Shown in pieces: positions 7,595 through 17,901 of a stretch of 53,912 nucleotides of DNA. The notes beneath the pieces were generated by a model. It made no database searches and was not told where the DNA came from. It saw only the letters and a program-made list of their open reading frames with translations. The stretch lies in contig CAKVOF010000005.1 in NCBI GenBank assembly GCA_934778125.1, positions 1 to 53,912 on the forward strand, in the 5' to 3' direction. Each line of letters starts with the position of its first letter. Position 1 is the first letter of the stretch. The translations under genes and the position numbers were made by a program. This stretch comes from an uncultured Clostridia bacterium (GTDB lineage: Bacteria > Bacillota > Clostridia > Christensenellales > UBA1242).

Positions 7595-9304
7595 TTAATT
7601 ATCAGCAACTTCACTTTCCTCGTTTCTAATCGCATGATTAATAACAACCACATTATCAGCTCTATCAATCATTCTTTTATCGTGTGTAACAACCATAACA
7701 ATTGCATTTTCTTTTAGTTTATTTATTTCATTTAAAACCGCATTAGTATTTTCAGCATCAAGTTCATTTGTTGGCTCATCAAAAATATAAATCTCTTTTT
7801 CTTGAAGCAATCCTCTCAAAATACAAATTCTCTTTTTCTCACCACCACTAAGCTTTTGCTCCATATCTTGTTCGCTATCTTCATTAAAGCGTTTTCTTAA
7901 TATTCCTTTCATATTTAAGTGTTCAATGATCTCTTTACTATTCTCATTTACATTTAAATCAGGATAGTAAACGTTGGTTCTAACATCTCTATTTAATATA
8001 TATGGTGATTGCATCACAACCGACATTCTATCAACAAAAGAATACATACTATTAACTTTATACTCATCGTTTAAGATAATATCACCCTTCAATCTTTCGG
8101 CAATACCAACAATAGCCCTAAGTGAAGTTGTTTTTCCACCACCACTTTCACCAGTTACAACGGTTAACTTGCCTTTTTCAATTGAATAATTTAAACCTTC
8201 AACTATTGTGTTATCATCATTTAGAACAGAGACATCTTTTAATGTTACTTTCTCAATTTTCTTTGCGTAATCATCGTGAGTTGTGTCTATTTCAGTTTTA
8301 GAATTTGGGCGAAGTCCTTCAAGACGTTCAATCTTGGTCATTAATTGAGTACTAGTGTTTATAAACCAACCAAAATTTTGAATTGGACTAAACACTTTAT
8401 CAACGTAACTAATAATCAAAACAATTGTGCTCGCACTAATTAGCCCTGAAGCCACCTTTTTAGCGCAAATAAGTATAATTGAGTAAGTTGCCAAAACGCT
8501 AATCAAAGCCATAACAATCCAATAAAACTCCCAAATTCTGAACCTTTTAGCACTAACCTTTTGATAATCATCAACTTTCTTTTCGAGATTCATACTTTCT
8601 AGTTTTTGTGACCTAAATAAGTTTATTAAAGTTAAATTATGTAACGTGTTAACCAAAAAGTTTGTTACCCTTGAATTGTTTTTTTCCATTTCTTTTGTTA
8701 TAGGATTCTCTATTTTTTGTCTTAACATAAAAACTAATGTAGTTAGAAGTAAACCTGCAACTAAAATAGGAATTGCGGTAACTTCTAGCAGGCAAATATA
8801 AACGGCAGACATTATCGAAGAAAAAATACAAGGTAGAATAGTGTCGTAATAGGCATTTAAGCACCACTCAAAATCAGCAATACTATCATTAATCCTATAT
8901 GTTGCATCGCCTAAAGTCATTCCTAGATTTAAATTTTTTCTAGGTGTTGTTGCCCAACCGAAAGCAACTTGCTTAGCCTTCATATGCAATTTCAAGCTAA
9001 ATTTATTTTTTGAAAAAGATAAAACATTCAAAACAATCTCTTTTAAAAATACCAATCCACCACAAATAACAACAAGTGCTGTTATACTAAAATCCGTTGG
9101 AATTTTAACACCAAAAAATTGTGCATTTTCACCACTAATTATCGAAACCAACATCGAAACAACTTGAGCAGGAATTAGCAATAATAACCCTGAAAAAGCA
9201 CATAAAAATGTTAATAAAATAAAAAACATCTTTTCTTTTTTTGACATAATACTAAACGAAAATTGCAAAACACCAATTATACTTTTGTTTCTTTTCTTTT
9301 TCAT
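7595..9304 (-). CDS. ABC transporter, fused permease and ATPase
   Basis: A 569-residue half-transporter of the exporter type. The N-terminal half (about 20-310) has six membrane segments; the C-terminal half is the ATPase: Walker A GESGGGKTT (385-393), Q-loop Gln432, signature LSGGE (485-489), Walker B IYIFDE with Glu510, and switch His541. The organisation is like CydC/CydD, LapB and antibiotic exporters. The family moves substrates out of the cell as a dimer, but the substrate is unknown. With no partner gene adjacent, a homodimer is likely. The start is supported by GGGGTG 5 bases before ATG. Confidence 0.85.
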   Translation of the reverse strand: MKKKRNKSIIGVLQFSFSIMSKKEKMFFILLTFLCAFSGLLLLIPAQVVSMLVSIISGENAQFFGVKIPTDFSITALVVICGGLVFLKEIVLNVLSFSKNKFSLKLHMKAKQVAFGWATTPRKNLNLGMTLGDATYRINDSIADFEWCLNAYYDTILPCIFSSIMSAVYICLLEVTAIPILVAGLLLTTLVFMLRQKIENPITKEMEKNNSRVTNFLVNTLHNLTLINLFRSQKLESMNLEKKVDDYQKVSAKRFRIWEFYWIVMALISVLATYSIILICAKKVASGLISASTIVLIISYVDKVFSPIQNFGWFINTSTQLMTKIERLEGLRPNSKTEIDTTHDDYAKKIEKVTLKDVSVLNDDNTIVEGLNYSIEKGKLTVVTGESGGGKTTSLRAIVGIAERLKGDIILNDEYKVNSMYSFVDRMSVVMQSPYILNRDVRTNVYYPDLNVNENSKEIIEHLNMKGILRKRFNEDSEQDMEQKLSGGEKKRICILRGLLQEKEIYIFDEPTNELDAENTNAVLNEINKLKENAIVMVVTHDKRMIDRADNVVVINHAIRNEESEVADN

Positions 9305-9434
9305 TTTTCACCCCTTAAACAATCAAAAATATATAAATTTAAGTAATATTACAAAATATAATAAAATTCATAAAATAACATAAATATATCCAAAAAGTTA
9401 ATCGTTAAACCATCTCTTACTGGCAGATTATAAT

Positions 9435-9463
9435 AATATATACCAAAGTATTTGTGTTGTCAA
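9435..9463 (-). promoter_or_regulatory. Promoter of the ABC transporter gene
   Basis: Minus-strand TTGACA, a 17-base spacer, and TATATT. It leaves a leader of about 125 bases before the gene. In the rest of the 590-base interval 9305-9894, the only other clear structure is the terminator at 9704-9733. Confidence 0.7.
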
Positions 9464-9703
9464 TACTAAAATTTAATAAATCAACATAATAAAAAAAATT
9501 TTGATTAGAAAATTTACAACAATAAAATCTTGTAAGTATCAACGATTTACAATTCAAAACAAATAAATAAAATGTTAAATATTAAATTATAGCAACACAT
9601 CATAATTATATTATTATAGCTCTGAACCAATACTAAATTTTACAATAAAAGTTAAACCTATAGGTGAAAATAAGTAAAAACCGTAAATATGAAATAACAA
9701 CAA

Positions 9704-9733
9704 AAAAACCTGCTAATTTCTTAGCAGGTTTTT
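9704..9733 (-). terminator. Terminator downstream of the 16S rRNA gene
   Basis: A 13-bp perfect stem (9704-9716 with 9721-9733) ending in T-runs on both strands, with the same TTTC loop as the tRNA terminator. It lies about 160 bases beyond the 16S 3' end on the minus strand, so the 16S transcript appears to end here with no 23S gene. Confidence 0.8.
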
Positions 9734-9893
9734 ATCCATAAACCGAAGTTTAGTAAAGTTAATTTCATTACCTATTTATCTATTCTTTCTTACTATAAAT
9801 AGGATTTTAGTCGTTTTTTGTTGCAACTGACAATTGCAACGATCTTTTAAATTTGAATATTCAATAATCTTTCGATTATATCAGATACTCTTT

Positions 9894-11435
<1,542 letters not shown>

Positions 11436-11584
11436 AATCTAACTCATTCGAACAACTTGCGTTAAGTTTGCTCGTAGTTTAAATTATTTTCTCAAATGAA
11501 ATTAACAAGAAATATATTAATTCTACTAAACTATTCAGTTTTAATGGTTCGATTTGCATTCAATCTTTCATCAAATGCGAGTGT

Positions 11585-11613
11585 AGTTTACCACTCTATT
11601 TGGGTGGTGTCAA
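11585..11613 (-). promoter_or_regulatory. Strong 16S rRNA promoter
   Basis: Minus-strand TTGACA, a 17-base spacer, and TAAACT, about 150 bases upstream of the 16S 5' end. An A/T-tract run directly upstream of the -35 box (about 11617-11660) looks like an UP element. The remaining 11661-11949 interval is very A+T-rich and holds only a weak hairpin. Confidence 0.8.
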
Positions 11614-11837
11614 CACTTTTTTTAAAAAAAATTAAAAAAAAATTAAAAAATTTAAACTTTTTTATTAAAGTTCCGTAACACTCACCCTAGTGTTTCGAAA
11701 TATTATCTTTTTTTTGCTAATTTACAACATTTTTTCATATGTTTTTTTATTTTTAATACAATTTTTTTTAAATAATTTTTATAAAAAACTTTTTAAAAAA
11801 TATAATTTTTCCCGATAAAACAATTTTAAAAATAAAA

Positions 11838-11856
11838 AAAACTTAAAATGTAAGTT
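11838..11856 (-). terminator. Weak terminator after the DivIVA-like gene
   Basis: AACTTA (11840-11845) pairs with TAAGTT (11851-11856); on the minus strand the stem is followed by an uninterrupted T-run. The stem is short and A+T-rich. Confidence 0.4.
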
Positions 11857-11949
11857 CAAATTCAAGTGTAACTTTATTTTTAAGTATTTTTTATTCTTAT
11901 CAAATTATATATTTAACTTTTTTTCAAAATAAATATCATTTTCTCTTTA

Positions 11950-12777
11950 CTATTTATTTTCATCATTATAAAAATCGAAAACTTGCATTATTTCATCAAG
12001 AGATTCTTTGGGATTCATTGCATCTTCGAAATCAAATTTAAAATCATCACTCATTTTTTCATCATATCTATCCAAAGATTTTGCCACGCCATTCTCTTTT
12101 TGGTCATCATTTTTTAAAAACTCGTTAAAGTCTTTCGCTTTTCCGCTAAGCATTCCATTTATATTTTGAAGTCTTCTAGAAATATTAAGCAATCTAACGT
12201 TTTCTTTCTTTCTATCGTTTTCAACCTCTTTTTCAACTTGGTCAATATCTTTTGGTTTATCATTTTTTTGAGTTTTAACAACATATTGCATTTTATTTAA
12301 TAAATTACTTATGTAATTATCACCCATCTGCTTAAGTTTATCTTTAACATTTCCGCCATTATATTGAATATTGGTTTCTATAACCTTATCTATGCTTTCT
12401 TTTAATTCCAAAATACCAGAAGATATATTGCCATAATTTAAAACATTTGGAGAGTATTCTTCAACTTCTCCAACGATCTCAAGCAAACGTTGATATAATA
12501 TCCTAATTCTCTTAACTTCTAAGTCATAAATCTTTCTTGCACTATTCTCAATTTGTTCTGCTTTTTCAACGGCAAAAACTAAAGCTTGGGAGATTTGTTT
12601 ATCTTTATCTTCAAAGCTCTTAACCCTATCTTCCAAATTAGCATTTTCTTTTTTCAAAGATATAAGCCTATCTTTTTGCTCAGCTAACTTTTGCTCATAT
12701 TTCATTGTTATTGAATTAATATAGTTATCAACCTGATCGATTGAGTAACCCTTTTTCTCAAAATCAAATTTAGCCAT
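11950..12777 (-). CDS. DivIVA/GpsB-family coiled-coil cell-division protein
   Basis: A 275-residue protein. Residues 4-25 (FDFEKKGYSIDQVDNYI) match the N-terminal lipid-binding motif of DivIVA-domain proteins (F-x-x-x-G-Y-x-x-x-x-V-D-x-Y). Residues 26-75 form a charged coiled coil, with more helix to about 110 and a low-complexity charged tail. DivIVA proteins collect at curved membrane (septa and poles) and recruit division or wall-synthesis factors. It lacks membrane segments and a signal peptide. AGGG lies 8 bases before ATG. It follows the small membrane protein gene by 5 bases, so the two are co-transcribed. Confidence 0.72.
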   Translation of the reverse strand: MAKFDFEKKGYSIDQVDNYINSITMKYEQKLAEQKDRLISLKKENANLEDRVKSFEDKDKQISQALVFAVEKAEQIENSARKIYDLEVKRIRILYQRLLEIVGEVEEYSPNVLNYGNISSGILELKESIDKVIETNIQYNGGNVKDKLKQMGDNYISNLLNKMQYVVKTQKNDKPKDIDQVEKEVENDRKKENVRLLNISRRLQNINGMLSGKAKDFNEFLKNDDQKENGVAKSLDRYDEKMSDDFKFDFEDAMNPKESLDEIMQVFDFYNDENK

Positions 12778-12782
12778 AACAT

Positions 12783-13283
12783 TTACCCTTTATCATTTTT
12801 GTTATTAATAATCATTTGCAATAAAAATCCGCTTATAGAAAAAATCAAAAGCAAAATTATAAATAATAATAGTGAAATAACTTTAAAATTAAATAATAGA
12901 ACTGGAGTTGAAACAAACAAAAGAAATATTGATAATTTAATATATATAATCTCTTTAAATATAATATATATTACAATGCCCAAAACCGCTGGAAGAATAA
13001 GAAAGGCAGAACCATAAAAACTTCTTAAATTTCCAAACAACACAGATAGAAACAAAAAAACACAGTAAGAAAAAATGATTAGAGAAAACCACACTGAATT
13101 TGATGACTTAAATAAAACGCCTTTTGCAAATAACGACACCCCCATCGCAAATAAAATTATTAAAATGCAAAACTCTTTTGGGTTTATCGGTATAAATTTA
13201 AACACAAATTGAAACACCGACAACAACACAACTGCCACCAATAGTATTAAGTTCAAAATGTTGAGTTTAGATATTTTTCTCAT
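12783..13283 (-). CDS. Small multi-pass membrane protein, unknown function
   Basis: About 166 residues, with five or six hydrophobic helices separated by short loops and a basic N-terminus (MRKISKLN). No motif that I recognise. It is immediately upstream of the DivIVA-like gene and downstream of lgt, so a role at the envelope is plausible but unproven. ATG at 13283 is chosen; a TTG at 13295 would add four residues (MYKK), and neither has a clear ribosome binding site. Confidence 0.6.
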   Translation of the reverse strand: MRKISKLNILNLILLVAVVLLSVFQFVFKFIPINPKEFCILIILFAMGVSLFAKGVLFKSSNSVWFSLIIFSYCVFLFLSVLFGNLRSFYGSAFLILPAVLGIVIYIIFKEIIYIKLSIFLLFVSTPVLLFNFKVISLLLFIILLLIFSISGFLLQMIINNKNDKG

Positions 13284-13379
13284 TTTTTTATACAACCAAT
13301 TTATCTTATACTATTATTTACTTAAAAAAAACAATAATATATTAATTTATTTTCACCCGAGATAATAAGCAAACAAAAA

Positions 13380-14288
13380 CTATTTCTTCTCTTCACTCAT
13401 ATTAGGCTCAGAATATTTATTTTTTTTCTTGTCCACAACGCTTTTTATAATTATATAAGTTAGCCCAATAACACCAATCGCTAAAAATATAATACTGGTT
13501 ATCCTTGAGGCTGGCATATTGTTGTTATCCTTTAAAATATAAGTGTCATCTCTTAATCCTTCAAGAATAGCCCTTATTGTTCCATAGTAAATTAAATACA
13601 CACATGTTGGAACACCCACTTTTTTTATTTTCCTACATAAAATCACAAGAATGAAAAATCCGATTGTACTTAAAATACTTTCATAAAAGAATGTTGCTAA
13701 AAACCAACCTCCCCTAGCATCTATAAACACAGCAAAAGGAAACCATTGCAACGCAGGATTTGTAACTTCCCAGCCATAAACTTCTTGATTAATAAAATTT
13801 CCCCATCTTCCAATTGCTTGCGCAATAATCAAACAAGGTGCAATAACATCAAAAACACTAACAACGTTTACTTTTTTAATTAAACAGCAAATTAAAGCCC
13901 CTAATGCCCCACACATTATCCCGCCTAAAATAGATAATCCGCCATTCCAAACTTTAAACGCCTCCCAAAACAACGGAACTTTTTCAAATATACAAAAGAA
14001 AGCCCTTGCTCCAACTATTGAAAATGGAAACACCCACCATAGAAGTTCGTAAGCAAAATCCCCTTCAAGTTTCCTAAATGGCATTAATTGTATTGCAACA
14101 AATAACGCAACTAAAAATCCGCAACCAATAATAACACCGTACCAACTAATTTTTGTGACTGTTGCATCTAAAATAAGCAAAACACCTAATGCAAATAGTG
14201 CAACACACGCACCAATAAGTGTGTATTTTAAATTAAATTTAAATCCAAAAATGGTAAAGTATTTATCATTAAACTTTTTTTCTTCCAT
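13380..14288 (-). CDS. lgt: Prolipoprotein diacylglyceryl transferase
   Basis: A 302-residue integral membrane enzyme that transfers diacylglycerol from phosphatidylglycerol to the lipobox cysteine of prolipoproteins. Lgt motifs are present: WNGGLSILGG, the signature GRWGNFINQEVYG (with the essential Arg and Asn), FLATFFYES and the C-terminal RAILEGLRDD. Seven hydrophobic segments. The N-terminus has about 35 more residues than the compact form, forming an extra hydrophobic helix before SWYGVIIGCG. AAAGGAC lies 5 bases before ATG. Confidence 0.9.
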   Translation of the reverse strand: MEEKKFNDKYFTIFGFKFNLKYTLIGACVALFALGVLLILDATVTKISWYGVIIGCGFLVALFVAIQLMPFRKLEGDFAYELLWWVFPFSIVGARAFFCIFEKVPLFWEAFKVWNGGLSILGGIMCGALGALICCLIKKVNVVSVFDVIAPCLIIAQAIGRWGNFINQEVYGWEVTNPALQWFPFAVFIDARGGWFLATFFYESILSTIGFFILVILCRKIKKVGVPTCVYLIYYGTIRAILEGLRDDTYILKDNNNMPASRITSIIFLAIGVIGLTYIIIKSVVDKKKNKYSEPNMSEEKK

Positions 14289-14481
14289 AATAAGTCCTTT
14301 GAAAAATCATTTCATTAATTATAATAACTCACTAATATAAAGTTGTTTTTGCTTTAAATTGAAGTTTTTATTAATAAAACTTATTTTAAGTTATTGTAAT
14401 TAGTATATCGTTGAAAAAAAAATTAGTCAATTTTATTCATTAATTAACTAATTATAATACAAAAATAATGTAGAAATTTCT

Positions 14482-14835
14482 TTATTCTATTGGAATAAGT
14501 CCTAAACTTATTAAAAGAGCATTGTCCACTTTATGCATACTAAATGAATCCAAATTCCCAATCTTTTCTTTTAATCTTAACTTATCTATTGTTCGAACCT
14601 GCTCTAAAAGTATAACTGAGTCCTTTGGAAGACCATATTTAATTGCATCTATTTCAATATGTGTTGGAATTTTCGCCTTGTTTATTTTACTCGTTACGGC
14701 ACCAACAATAATAGTTGGGCTATATTTATTTCCAACATTATTCTGAATAACCAAAACAGGTCTTACCCCACCTTGCTCACTCCCCACAACTGGGCTTAAA
14801 TCAGCATAAAATAAATCTCCGCGTTTAATCTCCAT
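14482..14835 (-). CDS. ndoA: MazF/EndoA-type mRNA interferase toxin
   Basis: A 117-residue member of the PemK/MazF family, close to the EndoA/NdoA type of Bacillota. The core motifs are RGDLFYADLSPVVGSEQGG (with the catalytic Arg), RPVLVIQNNVGN, the TSKINKAKIPTHIEI strand with the conserved Thr-Ser, and LLEQVRTIDKLRL. Such enzymes cut mRNA at short sequence-specific sites and are held inactive by an antitoxin. The start overlaps the end of the upstream small gene by 11 bases, giving translational coupling in place of a strong ribosome binding site. The sequence is full length and intact. Confidence 0.88.
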   Translation of the reverse strand: MEIKRGDLFYADLSPVVGSEQGGVRPVLVIQNNVGNKYSPTIIVGAVTSKINKAKIPTHIEIDAIKYGLPKDSVILLEQVRTIDKLRLKEKIGNLDSFSMHKVDNALLISLGLIPIE

Positions 14836-15070
14836 TCATAATCCAATCTTCATATTTTTTAAAGTCGTTGTTTTCCGCAAAAACGCTTTTTTCTGACTCT
14901 TCTTCTAAAACACGCTTATAGTCATCATCTAAACTCATATAAGAACCAGCATATTCGCTCTCACTTATAGTATGAAACTCTCTAAGATAGTTGTTAATAT
15001 CAGCCTCCGACCTTTTCAAATTATTAACTAAAACTTCATAATTATTCTTTAAATTTTCATAAGCACCCAT
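14825..15070 (-). CDS. Probable MazF partner (antitoxin candidate), unfamiliar family
   Basis: An 81-residue, acidic, helix-rich protein directly upstream of and overlapping the MazF gene, which is the usual antitoxin position. It does not show the ribbon-helix-helix N-terminus expected of EndoAI, nor a MazE AbrB-type fold. It is mostly predicted helix, with an acidic C-terminus (FKKYEDWIMNGD) that could thread into MazF. ATG at 15070 is chosen because GAG lies about 8 bases upstream; an ATG at 15076 is too close to it. Antitoxin function is inferred from position only. Confidence 0.55.
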   Translation of the reverse strand: MGAYENLKNNYEVLVNNLKRSEADINNYLREFHTISESEYAGSYMSLDDDYKRVLEEESEKSVFAENNDFKKYEDWIMNGD

Positions 15071-15232
15071 AATCATTTCTCACTTTTATTATTTTCAACA
15101 TTTTTCATCAAAAACGAGTTTATTTTTTTATCATTACAGATTTTCAAATAACTTTTATTGATTAAAGATTTAATCTTTTTCTCAAAACATTAAATCGTTA
15201 ATAAAAACTACTTAATCTATTCTTAATAAAAT

Positions 15233-15261
15233 AAAAAAACCAAACTATATCTCTAGTTTGG
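15233..15261 (-). terminator. Terminator of the yigZ-recX-acpS operon
   Basis: CCAAACTA (15240-15247) pairs with TAGTTTGG (15254-15261) with a 6-base loop; on the minus strand it is followed by TTTTTTT. Confidence 0.85.
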
Positions 15262-15339
15262 CAAATTTTAAAATAATTATTTATTTTTTTAACACTCTAT
15301 TTAAATCAGTCTAAATAATCAACTTAAACACAAATGAAT

Positions 15340-15702
15340 TTATTGCATTATGCAAATAGCAGTGCAAACTTCATCAGTATGTGAAATACTTATTTGAACT
15401 TCACTTATTCCACTCGCTGCCACAATCAATTTTGCACTATCAGTGAGTTTAATATATGGCTTTCCTCTATCATCGTGATTAACTTCAATTTGATTAAGCT
15501 CTATTCCGCCACCAATTCCAATTCCTAGCGCTTTCAAAAACGCTTCTTTCGCACAATAGATTCCCGCTAAACTTTGAGTTTTTCTTATTGTCCTGCTAAC
15601 ATATGCCGCTTCATATGGCGTGAAATAATTACCCAAAAAATGCTCATTTTGAATAAACTTCTCCATTCTCATAACATCTAAAACATCTATTCCTACTAAC
15701 AT
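15340..15702 (-). CDS. acpS: Holo-[acyl-carrier-protein] synthase
   Basis: A 120-residue phosphopantetheinyl transferase that moves 4'-phosphopantetheine from CoA to the serine of acyl carrier protein. Both magnesium-site signatures are present: VGIDVLDVMRM with Asp6, and GIYCAKEAFLKALG with Glu53. C-terminal ISISHT is the family's third motif. The start overlaps the end of recX by 7 bases, so it is the last gene of an operon. Confidence 0.9.
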   Translation of the reverse strand: MLVGIDVLDVMRMEKFIQNEHFLGNYFTPYEAAYVSRTIRKTQSLAGIYCAKEAFLKALGIGIGGGIELNQIEVNHDDRGKPYIKLTDSAKLIVAASGISEVQISISHTDEVCTAICIMQ

Positions 15703-16310
15703 AAATCTTCCTTTTTTAAACGTTCCACAATTGAATTTATATCATCAAAAGAAAAGCCCCTACTTGCTAAAAACCTTGTTAGTTTAACAAAGTTTTCTTG
15801 TGTTCGTTCTTTGCCTTTTAAATATTTAACAGATATATTATACAATATTTCATCATCAGTTTCAATGCCATTTAGCAAATTTTCTATAATTTCTTTTGAA
15901 ACGCCTTTTTCTAACAAATTTGCTTTAAGTTTATACTCTCCAAATTTAGACCTATAAGTGTTTATATAACTTTTAGCAAAATATTCATCATTTATGAAGT
16001 TATATTCTTTCAACTTTTCAATAACATATTTCGAAACATCTTTATCAAAGCCTTTTTTCGCAATATACTCTCTTACTTGCTTCTCAGTTTTTAATGCCGT
16101 GTTAACATAATTTGCAGTTTTTGTTAAAGCAATTGTTTTATTACTATCAAATATAATCTCATCTAATTCTTCCTTAGATAATTCTTTTCCAACAGAAAGC
16201 CCATATTTAAAACAAGCATCTATATAAATTCCAGCATAAAACTCATCATCTATATATAAATTAAATTTGTCCTTATTATTTTTTTGAATTTCCAATTTTG
16301 TTATTTTCAT
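15696..16310 (-). CDS. recX: RecX-family regulator of recombination
   Basis: A 204-residue protein built of three-helix repeats. Family features are the N-terminal domain with LYIDDEFYAGIYIDAC, the YIAKKGFDKDVSKYVIEKLKEYNFINDEYFAKSYI repeat, and the C-terminal FLASRGFSFDDI. RecX binds RecA filaments and limits strand exchange. It begins one base after the yigZ stop and overlaps acpS. Confidence 0.82.
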   Translation of the reverse strand: MKITKLEIQKNNKDKFNLYIDDEFYAGIYIDACFKYGLSVGKELSKEELDEIIFDSNKTIALTKTANYVNTALKTEKQVREYIAKKGFDKDVSKYVIEKLKEYNFINDEYFAKSYINTYRSKFGEYKLKANLLEKGVSKEIIENLLNGIETDDEILYNISVKYLKGKERTQENFVKLTRFLASRGFSFDDINSIVERLKKEDLC

Positions 16311-16311
16311 C

Positions 16312-16908
16312 TTATTCCCCAGTAATAACTGCTTTCATTAAGGTGGCAGATTTCAGTGAATTTGGTGGCAATTCGCCACATTTTATTTTAAATTGCACGC
16401 GAACCTTATCAAGCAAATAGCTTGCATAATCCACTGATAAATCTCTCACAAAGTCATCATTTTTAAACATTTTTTCTAAACTTGAAGCTGTTTTCATATC
16501 AACGAACATTTGATACAAATCATATTTCACAAATTCAACAACTTCGCACAAATCAAGAACCGCACAAGCACTATTTGAATATGCCCTCACAAGCCCACCG
16601 GCACCAAGTTTAACCCCACCAAAATATCGCACAACACACAAAAGCACATTATCTAGTTTTCTTTTCTTTAGAATCTCAAGAATAGGTTTTCCAGCAGTTC
16701 CACTAGGTTCACCATCATCACTACACTTCTCTAAATTACCATTAAATGTGTAGGCATAGCAAATATGAGTAGCATCTTTATATTTTTCAGATAATTGACT
16801 CAACTTAATCTTAGCATCATCAAGCGAAAAAATAGGAAACGCAATTCCTATAAATTTAGACTTATTTATTTCAATTAAATTTTCCATTTCCCGTTTTATT
16901 GATTTCAT
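16312..16908 (-). CDS. yigZ: YigZ/IMPACT-family protein (UPF0029)
   Basis: A 198-residue protein. The N-terminal IMPACT domain is diagnostic: KSKFIGIAFPI, DATHICYAYTF, CSDDGEPSGTAGKPIL and VVRYFGGVKLGAGGLVRAYS. The C-terminal DUF1949-type domain spans about 135-195. The role in bacteria is not settled; eukaryotic IMPACT affects translation control through Gcn2. First gene of yigZ-recX-acpS. No Shine-Dalgarno sequence precedes ATG; instead a TATAAT lies 6 bases before it, predicting a leaderless mRNA. Confidence 0.85.
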   Translation of the reverse strand: MKSIKREMENLIEINKSKFIGIAFPIFSLDDAKIKLSQLSEKYKDATHICYAYTFNGNLEKCSDDGEPSGTAGKPILEILKKRKLDNVLLCVVRYFGGVKLGAGGLVRAYSNSACAVLDLCEVVEFVKYDLYQMFVDMKTASSLEKMFKNDDFVRDLSVDYASYLLDKVRVQFKIKCGELPPNSLKSATLMKAVITGE

Positions 16909-16914
16909 AACTTT

Positions 16915-16942
16915 ATTATATGTTATTTTTTATTTTTTTCAA
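16915..16942 (-). promoter_or_regulatory. Promoter giving a leaderless yigZ transcript
   Basis: Minus-strand TTGAAA, a 16-base spacer, and TATAAT ending 6 bases before the ATG of yigZ. A start site 6-7 bases past the -10 box falls on the ATG itself. Confidence 0.65.
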
Positions 16943-17134
16943 AGCAAAAAAGATTTAAACTTAAAACAATTAAGTTTTGCCCCTTGAATAATATAAAATA
17001 GCAAAAGTGATCTTTTTATTATTTAAAAATATTTTCAAAACAGCAATTCATTTTGAAAATATTTTATTATAGCAATAACCAACACAAAAACATTCTTTTA
17101 ATTAAAAACAAACTATAAAACACGCTTAATTATT

Positions 17135-17163
17135 TTACTTTTTTAAAACACATTTGATATAAT
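17135..17163 (+). promoter_or_regulatory. Promoter of the NifU-like/GGGtGRT operon
   Basis: TTACTT, a 17-base spacer, and TATAAT, 34 bases before the NifU-like ATG. The -35 box is weak. It shares the 290-base divergent interval with the yigZ promoter. Confidence 0.5.
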
Positions 17164-17197
17164 ATTAATTGTAACAAAATATTTATGGAGTAGGTTT

Positions 17198-17890
17198 ATG
17201 GAAATACTAAAAGAAGTACAAGAAATGTGCACTTTAAAAAACTTAGATGCACACGGCCCTGCAGTTATCCCACAGGAAGGTAAATGGGAAAAAGTTACTC
17301 AAATCAACGAAATAAGCGGTTTCACCCATGGTTGTGGAACTTGTGCCCCACAACAAGGCACATGCAAACTAACATTAAATGTTAAGAACGGAATTATTGA
17401 AGAAGCATTAGTTGAAACAATTGGTTGCAGTGGTATGACTCAATCAGCAGCAATGGCAGCTGAAGTTCTACCAGGAAAAACAATTCTTGAAGCGTTAAAT
17501 TCAGATTTAGTTTGCGATGCTATTAACGATGCAATGAAGCATTTATTCTTGCAAATTGCTTATGGAAGAACTCAATCAGCATTCTCTGATAATGGTCTTC
17601 CTGTTGGTTCAAGCCTAGATGATTTAGGTAAAAATAGATCAAGCCTAGTTGGAACAATCTTCAGCACAAAAGAAAAAGGTACTAGATATCTAAACACCGC
17701 TGAAGGATACACAACTAAACTAGCCCTAGATGCTAAAAACGAAATCATAGGTTATGAATATGTTAACCTAAATAATATGATGAGATTAATCAACAATGGT
17801 AAAGATGTTAAAGAAGCTTACAAAGATAGCATTAAAACTTATGGCAGATTTGCAGATGCTGTTAAAGTTGTTAATCCAAGAAAAGATTAA
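17198..17890 (+). CDS. NifU/IscU-like iron-sulfur scaffold paired with GGGtGRT protein
   Basis: A 230-residue protein with an IscU-like core: GCSGMTQSAAMAAEVLPGKT matches the scaffold-loop cysteine region with the GKT turn, and HGCGTCAPQQGTC adds Cys46, Cys49 and Cys56, plus Cys77. The helix that follows (SDLVCDAINDAMKHL) also fits the scaffold fold. The C-terminal 100 residues are extra. Members of this type are annotated as Fe-S assembly scaffolds and occur with GGGtGRT proteins; the exact role is not known. The start has GGAG with a good gap. The partner follows after 11 bases. Confidence 0.72.
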   Translation: MEILKEVQEMCTLKNLDAHGPAVIPQEGKWEKVTQINEISGFTHGCGTCAPQQGTCKLTLNVKNGIIEEALVETIGCSGMTQSAAMAAEVLPGKTILEALNSDLVCDAINDAMKHLFLQIAYGRTQSAFSDNGLPVGSSLDDLGKNRSSLVGTIFSTKEKGTRYLNTAEGYTTKLALDAKNEIIGYEYVNLNNMMRLINNGKDVKEAYKDSIKTYGRFADAVKVVNPRKD

Positions 17891-17901
17891 GGCGGTGAAC
17901 T

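Noticed and set aside
11436..11580. RNase III processing stem around the 16S gene
   Set aside because: I compared leader and trailer sequences by eye and found similar direct stretches, not a long complementary pairing.
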